NCBI GenBank assembly: GCA_013911745.1
Contig: JACESO010000006.1
Location: 1-52,552 of the forward strand
Source: Sphingobium sp.
GTDB lineage: Bacteria; Pseudomonadota; Alphaproteobacteria; Sphingomonadales; Sphingomonadaceae
Direction: 5' to 3'
Length of the DNA: 52,552 nt
Shown: positions 26,504 through 38,630 of the stretch, piece after piece
Position numbering within the stretch: the stretch's first letter is position 1
How the letters are laid out: each line of letters starts with the position of its first letter
The notes under the pieces: generated by a model
Told to the model about the DNA's origin: nothing
The model's input: the letters and a program-made list of their open reading frames with translations, nothing else
The model's database searches: none
Program-made: the position numbers and the translations under genes

Positions 26504-26707
26504 GGCGGCGAACTGTCCCTGGCCTGACCAGCCGAAGCATCGCCACCGTCCTGCCGCAGGACAGGGGAAGGGGGAGAGCCGCGCAGCGGACGCTGGTCGA
26601 GAGCTCCGGCTGGCGTCGGCGGCGCGCCGACACAGCCCTCTTTGAAATTTTGCACGTTACAGGAAAGAGGAACTTGTCTTCATTGTGTCTGCGTCCGCTC
26701 TCGCAAA

Positions 26708-26734
26708 GTATCACTTTGTATCACCCTGTATCAT
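26708..26734 (+). promoter_or_regulatory. Three 7-bp direct repeats at exact 10-bp spacing (response regulator site)
   Basis: GTATCAC (26708-26714), GTATCAC (26718-26724) and GTATCAT (26728-26734) repeat with a 10-bp period, one helical turn. They end 49 bp before the response regulator ATG and lie about 205 bp upstream of the divergent efflux operon. OmpR/PhoB-type regulators bind tandem direct repeats of about this spacing, so this is a good candidate for the site of the adjacent regulator. Repeats are seen; binding is inferred. Confidence 0.6.
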
Positions 26735-26783
26735 GCGCGTTCGGGATGACGACTTTTCGCCCGATCGACGATAGGGAGGCTCC

Positions 26784-27512
26784 ATGCCAGACCTTGCCCA
26801 TAACGGTCCCGCGACAATCATGGTCGTCGATGACGACGCCGATATCCGCAACCTGATATTGGGACAGCTGAGGCAGGAAAATTATCGTCTGCTCGGCGCG
26901 GGTAACCTTGCCGACCTGCGTCAGGCACTCCGCCAGGAGCAGATCGACCTTATCGTGCTGGACCTCAACCTGCCCGATGGGGACGGCCTGTCGCTCTGCC
27001 GCGAGCTCCGCGCAACGGGATCGGCGGTCCAGATCATCATGGTGACGGCCCGGGGCAGCGCCATCGACCGGGTGTTGGGGCTTGAGCTGGGGGCAGACGA
27101 TTATCTGACCAAGCCGTTTGAGCCGCGCGAATTGCTGGTGCGCATCCGCAATCTCCTGCGCCGTGCGCGCAGTGAACCGTCTCCGCGCCGCGTTGCCACG
27201 CGCTATGCCGCGTTCGGACCATGGCGGCTCGATCTTCAGCAAAGACGGCTCGTCGCGCCGGACGATCGGCTGGTCATGCTGTCATCGGCCGAGTTTCGCC
27301 TGATCACCCGCTTCATCGAAGAACCCAACGCCGTGCTGACGCGCGAGACGCTCTTGCCCGAAAGGCGCGCGACCGCCGCCTTCGACCGGTCCATCGATCT
27401 TCAGGTCAGCCGTCTTCGGCAGAAGCTGGCCGCCGTGCCGGGCGGCGACGAACTCATCCTGACTGTCCGGGGCGAGGGCTATGTTCTGGCGTGCGAGGTT
27501 CACTATTCATGA
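26784..27512 (+). CDS. OmpR-family response regulator
   Basis: This 242-residue two-component regulator has a receiver domain with acidic pocket D16/D17 (MVVDDDADI), phospho-acceptor D60 (LIVLDLNLPDGDG), T88 and K110 (LTKPFEP). It is followed by a winged-helix output domain (LSSAEFRLITRFIEEPNAVL, RSIDLQVSRLRQKL, LTVRGEGYVL). It has a GGGAGG ribosome-binding site and overlaps the kinase gene by ATGA. Divergent position suggests it controls the RND pump and itself. Confidence 0.95.
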   Translation: MPDLAHNGPATIMVVDDDADIRNLILGQLRQENYRLLGAGNLADLRQALRQEQIDLIVLDLNLPDGDGLSLCRELRATGSAVQIIMVTARGSAIDRVLGLELGADDYLTKPFEPRELLVRIRNLLRRARSEPSPRRVATRYAAFGPWRLDLQQRRLVAPDDRLVMLSSAEFRLITRFIEEPNAVLTRETLLPERRATAAFDRSIDLQVSRLRQKLAAVPGGDELILTVRGEGYVLACEVHYS

Positions 27513-28867
27513 TCCGGCCGTTGCAACGCGCCCGCACCTTCTTCGGGACCATGGCGGGGCAGATTTTCCTGATCCTTACCCTCGGCATGTCCGTCGCAGC
27601 CCTGATCGCGTTGACCGTGGCCGAGCGGACGCGGCATCATGATTTCGAACGCGTCAGGCGGCAAAGAGTGGTTGCAAGCGCCGTCGACATCGCCGAGCGG
27701 CTCCGCCGCGATCCGGCAAGGGTCGAACAGATGATGGCGGCGCGTGACATCTTCGGTGCCTATCCCGCCCCGGAAGGCGTGGCGTTGAGCGAGCCGGACG
27801 CTGACCTCGAAGCAGCACTGCAGCAGCGGTTTGGTCCCCGCTCTCAGCCGGAGGCGGGGCAGGTGCCTGTCGGTCTCTGCTTCCCCAATGAGCGGAAGGA
27901 CCGCGCGGCAGGGCTGATCGATGCGCCGAAACCGGATTGCTGGATCGTGCGCTTTACCGACATGCATGGGGCGCGACGGGCGATGGCGCTTACCTTTCCC
28001 CGGATCGCCAAGCCGCCCAGCACCATCTTCAACCCGCTTTACCTGATCGTGATCGTCGTGGCTTCGGCGGCGCTCGCCATTCTTGTCGCGCGCTTCGTGG
28101 CGAAGCCGCTGCGGCGGCTGGAGCGGGCGGCGGAAGCCTTCTCGCTGTCCCTTGATCCGGAAGAAATCCCGGAAAGCGGCCCTGAAGAGGTGCGCGCCGC
28201 GCTGTCGACCTTCAACCTGATGCAGCGGCGCGCCAGGGCGGGCTTCACCGAGCGCACCCAGTTGCTCGCCGCCATCAGCCACGATCTGCAAACGCCGCTC
28301 ACCCGGCTGCGGTTGCGGCTCGAACTGGTCGAAAATCTGGAACTGCGCGAGCGGCTTCTGGCCGATCATCACGCGATGCAGACCCTTGTTCGGGAGGGGC
28401 TCGACCTCGCCAGCAGCACGGAATTGCGGGAGGAATGGTCAGCCATCGACATCGATTCCCTCCTCGCCAGCATGGCGGAAGATGCGCAGGATCTGGGCCA
28501 GCCCGTTCGGTTCGTCAGCGGCTGCGGCGGCACGGTGCGGGTGAAGCCCAACGCGTTGACACGCTGCGTCGGCAATTTGGTCGATAACGCCGTCAAATAT
28601 GGCAATAGCGCCGACATCAGCTGCGCGCGGGCGAACGGCAGGCTCTTGATTCATGTTCGCGATTCCGGACCGGGCGTGCCGGGCGATCAGATTTCGCAGA
28701 TGTTCGAGCCGTTCACGCGTGGCGCGAGCAGCCAACCGGGCGGGCGGCACGGCACCGGGATCGGCCTTACCATCGCCCGTTCGCTCGCGCTCAGTTTCGA
28801 GGCATCCGTGCGGTTGCGCAACGCGGAAGAAGGGGGGCTCATCGCCACCATTGATATGAAGGGGTGA
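27509..28867 (+). CDS. Sensor histidine kinase
   Basis: This 452-residue membrane kinase has an N-terminal helix (FLILTLGMSVAALIALTV), a periplasmic sensor segment of about 135 residues containing two cysteines (GLCFPNE, KPDCWIV), a second helix (LIVIVVASAALAILVARFVA) and a HAMP region. The phospho-accepting histidine is H258 (AAISHDLQTPLTRL), followed by the N-box NLVDNAVKYG and ATP motifs DSGPGVP and HGTGIGLTIA. The true start is the ATG at 27509 overlapping the regulator stop; the longer upstream frame lies inside that gene. The signal is unknown. Confidence 0.94.
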   Translation: MIRPLQRARTFFGTMAGQIFLILTLGMSVAALIALTVAERTRHHDFERVRRQRVVASAVDIAERLRRDPARVEQMMAARDIFGAYPAPEGVALSEPDADLEAALQQRFGPRSQPEAGQVPVGLCFPNERKDRAAGLIDAPKPDCWIVRFTDMHGARRAMALTFPRIAKPPSTIFNPLYLIVIVVASAALAILVARFVAKPLRRLERAAEAFSLSLDPEEIPESGPEEVRAALSTFNLMQRRARAGFTERTQLLAAISHDLQTPLTRLRLRLELVENLELRERLLADHHAMQTLVREGLDLASSTELREEWSAIDIDSLLASMAEDAQDLGQPVRFVSGCGGTVRVKPNALTRCVGNLVDNAVKYGNSADISCARANGRLLIHVRDSGPGVPGDQISQMFEPFTRGASSQPGGRHGTGIGLTIARSLALSFEASVRLRNAEEGGLIATIDMKG

Positions 28868-28876
28868 GAGGAAAGC

Positions 28877-29197
28877 CTAACCGAGCAGGCCGAAGATAAT
28901 CATAGCCAAAGCGACAGCGACGCCGCTCTGCACCAACGAGGGTCTGTAGGTCATGCCGAGGGTCACAAGACACGCGACGGCCGCCACAAGCCCGATCCAG
29001 CCGACGAACGCCATACCGATGTCGTCAGCCGGATAAAGGCTGAGCAGCGACACCAGCATCAGAAGCCATCCCGCAAGATCGAGGTGCGGCACGAACGCCT
29101 TGCGCTCCCACGGCCCGAGCAGGGCAGGCCGATGACGCTGCTTGTGCGCGGCGAGGGCGAAGAGCGCCAGATAGAGAAAGCCGGCCGACGCGGTCAT
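28877..29197 (-). CDS. DUF3325-type small membrane protein
   Basis: This 106-residue protein has about three to four hydrophobic helices (GFLYLALFALAAHK, LAGWLLMLVSLLSLYP, AFVGWIGLVAAVACLVTLGM, SGVAVALAMIIFGLLG). The pattern and the neighbourhood match DUF3325 proteins that end DUF3649-PepSY-DUF3325 operons. The ATG overlaps the PepSY stop (ATGA). Its stop lies only 10 bp from the convergent kinase gene. Function unknown; an accessory role in iron acquisition is inferred. Confidence 0.75.
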   Translation of the reverse strand: MTASAGFLYLALFALAAHKQRHRPALLGPWERKAFVPHLDLAGWLLMLVSLLSLYPADDIGMAFVGWIGLVAAVACLVTLGMTYRPSLVQSGVAVALAMIIFGLLG

Positions 29198-30684
29198 ACC
29201 GGCATCGCCCTCGACCGCCGACCGGCAGGCTGGCTCGGGCGGCGAAGCTGCGCCCAGACGATCGCAGCAAGCACGGCAGCCGTCGCAAGCAGCATCATAT
29301 TGCCGGCTGGTATCACTGCGTCGTTGGACCAGAAAGGCCCCGTCAGCACCGTGAGGCCGCAGGTCGCCGCCACCAGCCCAAGCAACAGCGGCCAACCGCG
29401 CGCAGGCGGCAAGGCAAGACCCGTCACCAATCCGGCGCCTGCGCTCCACAGCGCGACGGATACCTCGGCCTCGGCGCGCCCGGCCATGCCGAGCGGCAGC
29501 AGCCGGTTGGCGAGGAGGAAGGCCGCCATGCCGAGTGGTACGCCGCCCAGCATCCCGACATTCAACCGTTCCAGCAGACGGTTGCCGACGGAGAGCGGCG
29601 CCCGCTCCCGCCGTTTGACGACCCACAGGATCAAACCGCTGGCGATGGCGATCGTTAGCATCGCGCCGCCAAGAAAATAGAGCCATCGGGTCAAAAGCGG
29701 CGCGAAATGGCCGAGGTGCAAGCCATAGATGGTATGATAGGCGCGCACCGCCGTCCGCTTTTCGGTCCAAGCCTTGATCGGCTTGCCGCTTGCGCCATCG
29801 AAGCTCATTTCCGCAGGCAGAGTGCCGATCGCCTGCCGTTCCGTGGGATAGACGGTGACCACCGCGGACGCGTTACCCGGATTGAAGATATACACCCTGC
29901 CGATCGGAGCGCCGAAATAGGCCTGCGCCTGCCTGAGCATGGGCGCGATGGGGGCCAGTGGTGCCTTGGCCCCGCTTGCCGGGCGGGTGACGGCACCCGG
30001 CGCCATGTCGGAATAGAGCGCCGTCAGATCGTCGCCATAGAGCGCGGCCGCGGGCCAGGGCATGGTCAGCGAGGCGAGCGTCACCAGTCCGGTGAAGGTG
30101 ATCATGATGTGGAAGGGGAGGGACAGCACACCCACGACATTATGCCCGTCCAGCCAAGACCGCTGGCCTTTGCCGGGGCGGAAGGTGAAGATGTCCTTGA
30201 AGAAGCGCTTATGCGCGATGACGCCCGTGATGATCGCGACGAGCATCGCCATGGCGGCGAGCGCAGCGAGCCATCGCCCCCAGGGATACGGCAGTTCCAG
30301 CTCAAAATGGAGTCGATAGAAGAACTCACCGCCCAGAGTGTCGCGTAGCAGGGGGGCACCGCTGACGGGATCCAGCGCCCGCGTGATGAAGCCATCGCCG
30401 CCATCGAAGGTCGCCTCGACCGTGTTGGACCGTTCGTCAGGCGCGGACAGATACCAGCCGTTGGAACCACCATGGACGCTGAGCCAGGATGTCGCAGCGC
30501 TGATCGCCGCGACCGGGTCGGGGTCACCCTGCACCTCTGGCCGCATCCACCGGCCGATCTCCGGGCGAAAGAGGCTGAGCGTGCCGGCAAGACACATGAT
30601 GAAGAGGAAATGACCAAGCAGCAGGCCGGTCCAGCCGTGCAGCCACGCCATGCACTGCCGCGCGCCTTCGCGAACCGCGCTCAT
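29194..30684 (-). CDS. PepSY-associated transmembrane protein
   Basis: This 496-residue membrane protein begins with the PepSY-TM signature (WLHGWTGLLLGHFLFIMCL, SLFRPEIGRWM). It has large periplasmic PepSY-like loops (VFNPGNA-type stretch VYIFNPGNASAVV, FDGASGKPIKAW) and conserved helices with histidines (YRLHFELELPYPWGRW, DGHNVVGVLSLPFHIMITFTG, IYGLHLGHFAP). Proteins of this type are thought to reduce ferric siderophores at the inner membrane. It overlaps both neighbours by 4 bp, forming one operon. No TonB receptor accompanies it here, which is unusual for such trios. Confidence 0.88.
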   Translation of the reverse strand: MSAVREGARQCMAWLHGWTGLLLGHFLFIMCLAGTLSLFRPEIGRWMRPEVQGDPDPVAAISAATSWLSVHGGSNGWYLSAPDERSNTVEATFDGGDGFITRALDPVSGAPLLRDTLGGEFFYRLHFELELPYPWGRWLAALAAMAMLVAIITGVIAHKRFFKDIFTFRPGKGQRSWLDGHNVVGVLSLPFHIMITFTGLVTLASLTMPWPAAALYGDDLTALYSDMAPGAVTRPASGAKAPLAPIAPMLRQAQAYFGAPIGRVYIFNPGNASAVVTVYPTERQAIGTLPAEMSFDGASGKPIKAWTEKRTAVRAYHTIYGLHLGHFAPLLTRWLYFLGGAMLTIAIASGLILWVVKRRERAPLSVGNRLLERLNVGMLGGVPLGMAAFLLANRLLPLGMAGRAEAEVSVALWSAGAGLVTGLALPPARGWPLLLGLVAATCGLTVLTGPFWSNDAVIPAGNMMLLATAAVLAAIVWAQLRRPSQPAGRRSRAMPV

Positions 30685-30998
30685 GCGCCTCGTCCTCCAA
30701 GCCAGATCAGACCAGCCATCGCTCCCGCTGCGAGCAGTATCCCCCCGAGTGCATCGCGGGGACGACGGGTCAGGAAGGCCCAGATCGTCACCCCAGGCGC
30801 AATGAGGAAGGCGGCCATGGTGGCGATCAGTACGGCTTCGGTACGACCCATTGGCAGCAGCAGCGCCAGACCCGTGGCCGCCAGCGACGCCAGCAGATAC
30901 GCCCCAAGGGTAGCGGCAAGAATCCGCATGCCCACATTGGTGCGATAACGCCAGCCGTGGCGCTCTCTCTTCCCGAAAGCCTGTTTCGCATCTCCCAT
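30681..30998 (-). CDS. DUF3649-type small membrane protein
   Basis: This 105-residue protein has three hydrophobic helices (GMRILAATLGAYLLASLAATGLAL, AVLIATMAAFLIAPGVTIWAF, ILLAAGAMAGLIWLG). The start is taken at the ATG at 30998 (MGDAKQAFGKRERHGWRYR), since the longer frame runs into non-coding DNA. It heads the trio and overlaps the PepSY gene by ATGA. Family membership rests on pattern and operon context. Confidence 0.75.
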   Translation of the reverse strand: MGDAKQAFGKRERHGWRYRTNVGMRILAATLGAYLLASLAATGLALLLPMGRTEAVLIATMAAFLIAPGVTIWAFLTRRPRDALGGILLAAGAMAGLIWLGGRGA

Positions 30999-33703
<2,705 letters not shown>

Positions 33704-33723
33704 CAGAGCTGAAGGCTAATCGC

Positions 33724-33764
33724 ACAGCCCGCAGCGGTCAGCCGCTGCGGGCTGTTCTATTTTA
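33724..33764 (+). terminator. Rho-independent terminator after katG
   Basis: A perfect 14-bp stem (33724-33737 with 33742-33755; ACAGCCCGCAGCGG paired with its complement) with a TCAG loop is followed by TCTATTTTA. It begins 20 bp after the katG stop. Confidence 0.9.
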
Positions 33765-33873
33765 TCGAATAGTTCGGGTGAATTTATATCGATACTATCC
33801 TGTCACGTCTTTGGACTACAAAGGCTGCACGCCGGACGATCCGGTGCCGACCTCTTGAACAAAGGACAGTGCC

Positions 33874-34713
33874 ATGACGAATTTCGTGACCACGAGCGAC
33901 GGCGTCGACATTTTTTACAAGGACTGGGGCAGCAAGGATGCCCAGCCGATCATGTTCCACCATGGCTGGCCCCTGTCGTCCGACGACTGGGACGCGCAGA
34001 TGCTATTCTTCCTTTCGCAGGGCTATCGCGTCATCGCCCATGACCGCCGCGGCCATGGCCGTTCGGCCCAGGTCGATTTCGGCCACGACATGGACCATTA
34101 TGCCGCCGACGCCGCGGCGGTGGCCGCGCATCTCGACCTGCGCAACGCCATCCATATCGGCCATTCCACCGGTGGCGGCGAAGTGGCGGCCTATGTCGCC
34201 CGCCATGGCATCCCGCAGGGCCGGGTCGCGAAGGCGGTGCTGGTGAGCGCTGTCCCGCCGATCATGGTCAAGACCGATCGCTATCCCGGCGGCCTGCCGA
34301 TGGACGTGTTCGATGGCCTGCGCGCGGGCCTCGCCGCCAATCGCGCACAATTCTTCCGCGATGTCGCCAGCGGCCCCTTCTACGGCTTCAATCGGGAGGG
34401 CGCGGACGTGCAGCAGGGCGTGATCGACAATTGGTGGCGGCAGGGCATGATGGGCAGCACACTTGCTCATTATCAGGGTATCAAGGCCTTTTCCCAGACC
34501 GACCAGACCGACGATCTGAAGGCTATCACGGTGCCCACGCTGGTCCTGCACGGCGACGACGATCAGATCGTGCCCTACAAGAATGGGGGCCTGTTGCAGG
34601 CGGACCTGCTGCCGAACGCGACGCTCAAAATCTATGAAGGCTATCCGCACGGGATGCTGACGGTGAATGCCGATGTGCTGAACGCCGACCTACTGGCCTT
34701 CATCAAGGGCTGA
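33874..34713 (+). CDS. Alpha/beta hydrolase, cofactor-free chloroperoxidase/esterase type
   Basis: This 279-residue cytoplasmic hydrolase has an oxyanion segment HHGWPLSS, nucleophile S98 ([10 protein letters not shown]), a conserved acid in [12 protein letters not shown] and a histidine in YPHGMLT. The HHGWP and GHSTGGGE patterns are typical of non-haem chloroperoxidase-like esterases, which can make peracids. An AAAGGA ribosome-binding site precedes the ATG. It may be a stress companion of katG, but the terminator between them argues for separate transcription. Confidence 0.88.
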   Translation: MTNFVTTSDGVDIFYKDWGSKDAQPIMFHHGWPLSSDDWDAQMLFFLSQGYRVIAHDRRGHGRSAQVDFGHDMDHYAADAAAVAAHLDLRNAIHIGHSTGGGEVAAYVARHGIPQGRVAKAVLVSAVPPIMVKTDRYPGGLPMDVFDGLRAGLAANRAQFFRDVASGPFYGFNREGADVQQGVIDNWWRQGMMGSTLAHYQGIKAFSQTDQTDDLKAITVPTLVLHGDDDQIVPYKNGGLLQADLLPNATLKIYEGYPHGMLTVNADVLNADLLAFIKG

Positions 34714-34767
34714 TTTTCCGGGGAGCGGGTCCATCGATCCGCTCCCCTTTTCCAAAGGCCCGCCACG

Positions 34768-35454
34768 ATGGACAAGAGCGCCTCTCCCCTGCCCTGGCTC
34801 CTGCTGCTGCTCTCCGTCACCACAGGCTTGGTCGATGCGATCAGCGTCCTTGGCCTGGGCAAGGTGTTCACCGCCAACATGACGGGCAACATTGTGTTCC
34901 TGGGCTTTGCAGCGGTCGGCACGCCCGGTTTCCACGCCCCCTCCTACCTCGTCGCAATCGCCGCTTTCCTGGTCGGTGCGCTGGTCGGCGGACGGATCAG
35001 CATCCATCATGCCGGGCTGCCCCTCCGCCGCTGGCTCACGGTCGCCGCGCTGGTGGAAGCCGCGCTCCTGTGGGCAGCGGCGGCCGCAGCGGTTCGCTTC
35101 GACATCGCGTCCCAGTCCCCTGCCCCGGCGCTCTATGCCGTCATTGCGCTGACCGGGCTTGCGATGGGATTCCGCAACGCAACGATCCGCGCGCTCAAGG
35201 TGCCGGACCTGACGACCACGGTGCTGACGCTGACCCTGACCGGGTTGGCGGCGGATTCGACGCTGGCGGGTGGCGGCAACCCCAACTGGATGCGCCGGAT
35301 CGCCAGCGTTGCCGCGATCTTCGCCGGTGCCGCCCTCGGCGCCGCGCTGGTCATGGCGACCGGGCTTGCCGTGCCGCTGTTCCTCGCCGGGATTCTGGTC
35401 CTGCTGGGCACGGCTGCCTGCGCGCTCCACCCCCAAGCGAAGTCTCCGGCCTAG
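34768..35454 (+). CDS. DUF1275 (YoaK-type) membrane protein
   Basis: This 228-residue protein has about six hydrophobic helices and the DUF1275 landmarks TTGLVDAISVLGLGKVFTAN, MTGNIVFLGFA, MGFRNATIRAL and DLTTTVLTLTLTGLA. Function is unknown for the family. It is convergent with the LysR gene: the two stop codons share the CTAG at 35451-35454. Confidence 0.88.
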   Translation: MDKSASPLPWLLLLLSVTTGLVDAISVLGLGKVFTANMTGNIVFLGFAAVGTPGFHAPSYLVAIAAFLVGALVGGRISIHHAGLPLRRWLTVAALVEAALLWAAAAAAVRFDIASQSPAPALYAVIALTGLAMGFRNATIRALKVPDLTTTVLTLTLTGLAADSTLAGGGNPNWMRRIASVAAIFAGAALGAALVMATGLAVPLFLAGILVLLGTAACALHPQAKSPA

Positions 35455-36380
35455 ATATCGCCCATCCCGTCCAGTTCTCGGTCATCGCGGCCCAGCGCCG
35501 TAAACTGGTCGATCAGCCAGCTTGCCGCAGGCCCCGGCGGGGTGTCGCGCCGCCAGATGCCCGAAAAGCGATAGGTGCCACCGGGCTGATCGGGCATAGC
35601 GAGCCGCACCAGCGTCCCCGCCACCAGATCGGGCTCGATCATCGGCAGCGGCATATTGCCCCATCCCACCCCTTCCCGCAGCAGCGAATGTTTCGCGCCC
35701 AGATCGGCGAGGCGCCAGGTCTTGGGGCTGCTGACGGCAAAGTCGCGGCCCTCCGTGAAGCGTGACCGGTCCGACAGCACAAGCTGGATATGGTCCCGCC
35801 CCGCACCTGGCGGGATCGCGCCCATACGGCCGAGCGGATGGTCGGGGGCGGCGACCGGCACCATCGGCACCGATCCGGTCGCCACGCACTCGATCCCCTC
35901 CACCCCGGCCGACAAAGGGCCTGATATGCCGATCACCGCCTTGCGGTCCAGCACCATGGCGGTGATCGCGCCCAGCGCCTCCATATGCAATCGCAATTGC
36001 ACCGTCGGGAAGGCCCCGGCAAAGGCGCGCAACACCTTGCCCAGGCGTTCGGCCGGCAGCATCACGTCCACCGCCAGATCGACCTCCGCTTCCAGCCCGT
36101 CGAGCAGCCCCTTCACCTTCGCTCGCAGCCCATCGATGCCATGGGATATGCTGCGCGCCTCCGCCAGCAGCGCACGGCCCGCCACGGTCAGCGTGGGCTT
36201 GCGCGTCCCCTCCCGGTCGAACAGCGACAGGCCCAGTTGCGCCTCCAGATTGCCGATGCCGTAGCTGATGACGGACACGGCCCGATTGAGCTTCCGCGCG
36301 GCGGCCGCGAAACTGCCGGTGTCGACAATGGTCAGGAAGATCCGCAACTGGTCGAATGTCGGTGTGCCCGGGTTGTTCAC
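35451..36380 (-). CDS. LysR-family regulator, divergent from pirin
   Basis: This 309-residue regulator has an N-terminal winged helix (FDQLRIFLTIVDTGSFAAAA, NRAVSVISYGIGNLEAQLG, LFDREGTRK) and a co-inducer domain. The start is the GTG at 36380; the frame upstream lacks a ribosome-binding site and overlaps the spacer. It reads away from the pirin gene, the usual arrangement for a LysR protein controlling a neighbour. The effector is unknown. Confidence 0.9.
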   Translation of the reverse strand: MNNPGTPTFDQLRIFLTIVDTGSFAAAARKLNRAVSVISYGIGNLEAQLGLSLFDREGTRKPTLTVAGRALLAEARSISHGIDGLRAKVKGLLDGLEAEVDLAVDVMLPAERLGKVLRAFAGAFPTVQLRLHMEALGAITAMVLDRKAVIGISGPLSAGVEGIECVATGSVPMVPVAAPDHPLGRMGAIPPGAGRDHIQLVLSDRSRFTEGRDFAVSSPKTWRLADLGAKHSLLREGVGWGNMPLPMIEPDLVAGTLVRLAMPDQPGGTYRFSGIWRRDTPPGPAASWLIDQFTALGRDDRELDGMGDI

Positions 36381-36496
36381 TTTTCCATTTCCTCGAACAT
36401 GATCATGGAATTTATCCCTCTGATCGCAAAAGCGCGCAAGAGATAAAGCATTCTCCAACGACCGGGGCATTCCGCCCTCGCTGTAGGAGACATAGC

Positions 36497-37195
36497 ATGA
36501 TCGACCTTCGCCCCTTCGACGGACTTGGCGGCGCAAACCATGGCTGGCTCGACGCCAAGCATCATTTTTCCTTCGCCGGCTATCATGACCCGGCGCGGAT
36601 GCACTGGGGCAATCTGCGCGTCTGGAACGACGACACGATCGCACCCAACACCGGCTTTCCGCCGCACCCGCATCGCGACATGGAAATCATCACCTATGTC
36701 CGCGAAGGCGCAATCACGCATGAGGACAGCCTGGGCAACAAGGGCCGCACCGAAGCGGGCGACGTTCAGGTGATGAGCGCAGGCACCGGCATCCGCCACT
36801 CGGAATATAATCTGGAGGATGTGACGACAAAGATCTTCCAGATCTGGATCGTGCCCACCCGTGACGGCGAAGCGCCGAGCTGGGGCGCCCGCCCCTTCCC
36901 CAAGGGCGAACGCGCGGGGCATTTCGTGACGCTGGCGTCGGGCTATGCCAATGACGACGACGCGTTGCCCATCCGCACCGATGCAAAGGTGGTGGCGGCG
37001 ACGCTGAAGGCAGGCGAAAGCGCCGACTATCCCATCGGGCGCGACCGCAAGGCCTATCTGGTGCCGGCGACGGGCGCGATCCGGATCGACGATGTGCAGG
37101 TGAACGCGCGCGATGGCGCGGCGATCAGCGACATGGACGTGATCCATGTCACCGCGATCGAGGATAGCGAGATCGTGATGGTCGACGCAGCCTGA
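36497..37195 (+). CDS. Pirin-family bicupin (quercetinase-like)
   Basis: This 232-residue protein opens with FDGLGGANHGWLDAKHHFSF and holds the metal-binding cupin set GFPPHPHRDMEIITYV (two His), H in AITHED and E/H in GIRHSEYN. That is the full pirin/YhhW active site. Length and domain order are normal. TAGGAG precedes the ATG. It is divergent from the LysR gene. Confidence 0.92.
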   Translation: MIDLRPFDGLGGANHGWLDAKHHFSFAGYHDPARMHWGNLRVWNDDTIAPNTGFPPHPHRDMEIITYVREGAITHEDSLGNKGRTEAGDVQVMSAGTGIRHSEYNLEDVTTKIFQIWIVPTRDGEAPSWGARPFPKGERAGHFVTLASGYANDDDALPIRTDAKVVAATLKAGESADYPIGRDRKAYLVPATGAIRIDDVQVNARDGAAISDMDVIHVTAIEDSEIVMVDAA

Positions 37196-37206
37196 CAAGG
37201 AACGGC

Positions 37207-37232
37207 GCGGCGGTTCCCAACGGAGCCGCCGC
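37207..37232. terminator. Hairpin between convergent pirin and thiolase genes
   Basis: An 11-bp stem with one wobble pair (37207-37217 with 37222-37232) and a CAAC loop lies in the 45-bp gap between two convergent stops. No clear T-run, so it may work in both directions or only weakly. Confidence 0.4.
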
Positions 37233-37240
37233 CCTACTGC

Positions 37241-38425
37241 TCAGACCAGTTCGACCGCCATGGCGGTCGCCTCGCCCCCACCGATGCACAGGCTCGCGAC
37301 ACCGCGCTTGAGGCCGCGCCTTTCGAGGGCCGCGATCAAGGTCGCCAATATGCGCGCGCCCGACGCCCCGATGGGATGGCCAAGCGCGGTCGCGCCGCCA
37401 TTGACATTGAGCTTCTCGTCCGGGATGCCCAGCTCCCGTGCCGCGATCATCGCGACCACGGCAAAGGCTTCGTTGACCTCGAACAGGTCAACGTCGCCGA
37501 CTGACCATCCCGCCTTTTCCAGCAGCTTGCGCATCGCCGGCACCGGCGCCGTGGTGAACCTGGACGGCTCATGCGCGTGAGCGGCCGACGCGACCACGCG
37601 CGCCACCGGTTTCAGCCCCAGCCGTTCCGCGACGCTCGCCCGCGTCATCACCAGCGCGGCCGCGCCGTCGGAAATGGAGGAGGCATTGGCCGCCGTGATC
37701 GTCCCGTCCTTGGCGAAGGCGGGCCTGAGCGAGGGAATCTTGTCAGGCTTGGCCTTCCCCGGCTGTTCGTCGGCATCGATCACTGTTTCGCCACCCCTAC
37801 CCTTCACCGTGACGGGCGTGATCTCCCGCGCGAAAGCGCCGCTGCCGATCGCGGCATTGGCACGTTCGAGCGAGCGGATGGCATAGGCGTCCTGCTCCTC
37901 CCGCGTGAACTGATAGTCGCGCACCGCTTCTTCGGCGAACACGCCCATCGCCTTGCCCGGCTCATAGGCGTCTTCCAACCCATCCATCATCATCGTGTCG
38001 ATGATGCGATCATGGCCGATGCGCGCGCCAGAGCGATGCTTGGGCAGCGCATAGGGGGCGTTGGTCATGCTTTCCATGCCGCCGGCGATCACGACGTCGA
38101 CAGCGCCACTGGCGAGCGCCTCCTGCGCCATGATCGCCGCCTGCATGCCTGATCCGCACATCTTGTTGACCGTCGTCGCTTCCGTATTGAGGCCAAGCCC
38201 CGCACCGATCGCCGCCTGGCGGGCCGGGGCCTGGCCCAGGCCTGCCGGCAACACGCAACCCATGTAGATGCGGTCCACGGCATCCGCGGCGATTCCCGCC
38301 CGCTCGACCGCGGCTTTCACGGCGGCCGCGCCAAGGTCCGTCGCCTTCAGCGCCGACAGGGCGCCCTGGAACCCGCCCATCGGCGTGCGGGCATAATCGA
38401 TGATGACGATCGGATCGTCCTGCAT
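37241..38425 (-). CDS. Acetyl-CoA C-acyltransferase (thiolase)
   Basis: This 394-residue thiolase condenses or cleaves acyl-CoA. The nucleophile is C90 (VNKMCGSGMQA), with the catalytic histidine in NVNGGATALGHPIGASG and the second cysteine in SLCIGGGEATAM. VFEVNEAFAVV-type sequence (LFEVNEAFAVV) is also present. The ATG at 38425 (MQDDPIVIIDYARTPMG) is chosen on family N-terminus and a GGGAGAG site upstream. It may serve beta-oxidation or acetoacetyl-CoA formation; nothing nearby decides. Confidence 0.94.
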   Translation of the reverse strand: MQDDPIVIIDYARTPMGGFQGALSALKATDLGAAAVKAAVERAGIAADAVDRIYMGCVLPAGLGQAPARQAAIGAGLGLNTEATTVNKMCGSGMQAAIMAQEALASGAVDVVIAGGMESMTNAPYALPKHRSGARIGHDRIIDTMMMDGLEDAYEPGKAMGVFAEEAVRDYQFTREEQDAYAIRSLERANAAIGSGAFAREITPVTVKGRGGETVIDADEQPGKAKPDKIPSLRPAFAKDGTITAANASSISDGAAALVMTRASVAERLGLKPVARVVASAAHAHEPSRFTTAPVPAMRKLLEKAGWSVGDVDLFEVNEAFAVVAMIAARELGIPDEKLNVNGGATALGHPIGASGARILATLIAALERRGLKRGVASLCIGGGEATAMAVELV

Positions 38426-38630
38426 AGGATCTACTCTCCCTCGTGCGGCCCAGCCGCTGATGCCCTTCACATAGGCATGGCATCGTCGCACCGATAGGGG
38501 CCCGCCCCGCCTAACATCTTCGCGCGTGCGGGAAAATATGTGCGGTCCATGCAACCTCGATCATTATCATGCTTTCTTGCCGTGGATGACGCCGGCGGGG
38601 GCGGCGCGCGCTGCAAGAAGGAAGCCGTGC

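Noticed and set aside
36398-36407. CATGATCATG palindrome in the LysR/pirin spacer as a LysR box
   Set aside because: Ten-bp palindromes are common by chance and it lacks the T-N11-A framework.
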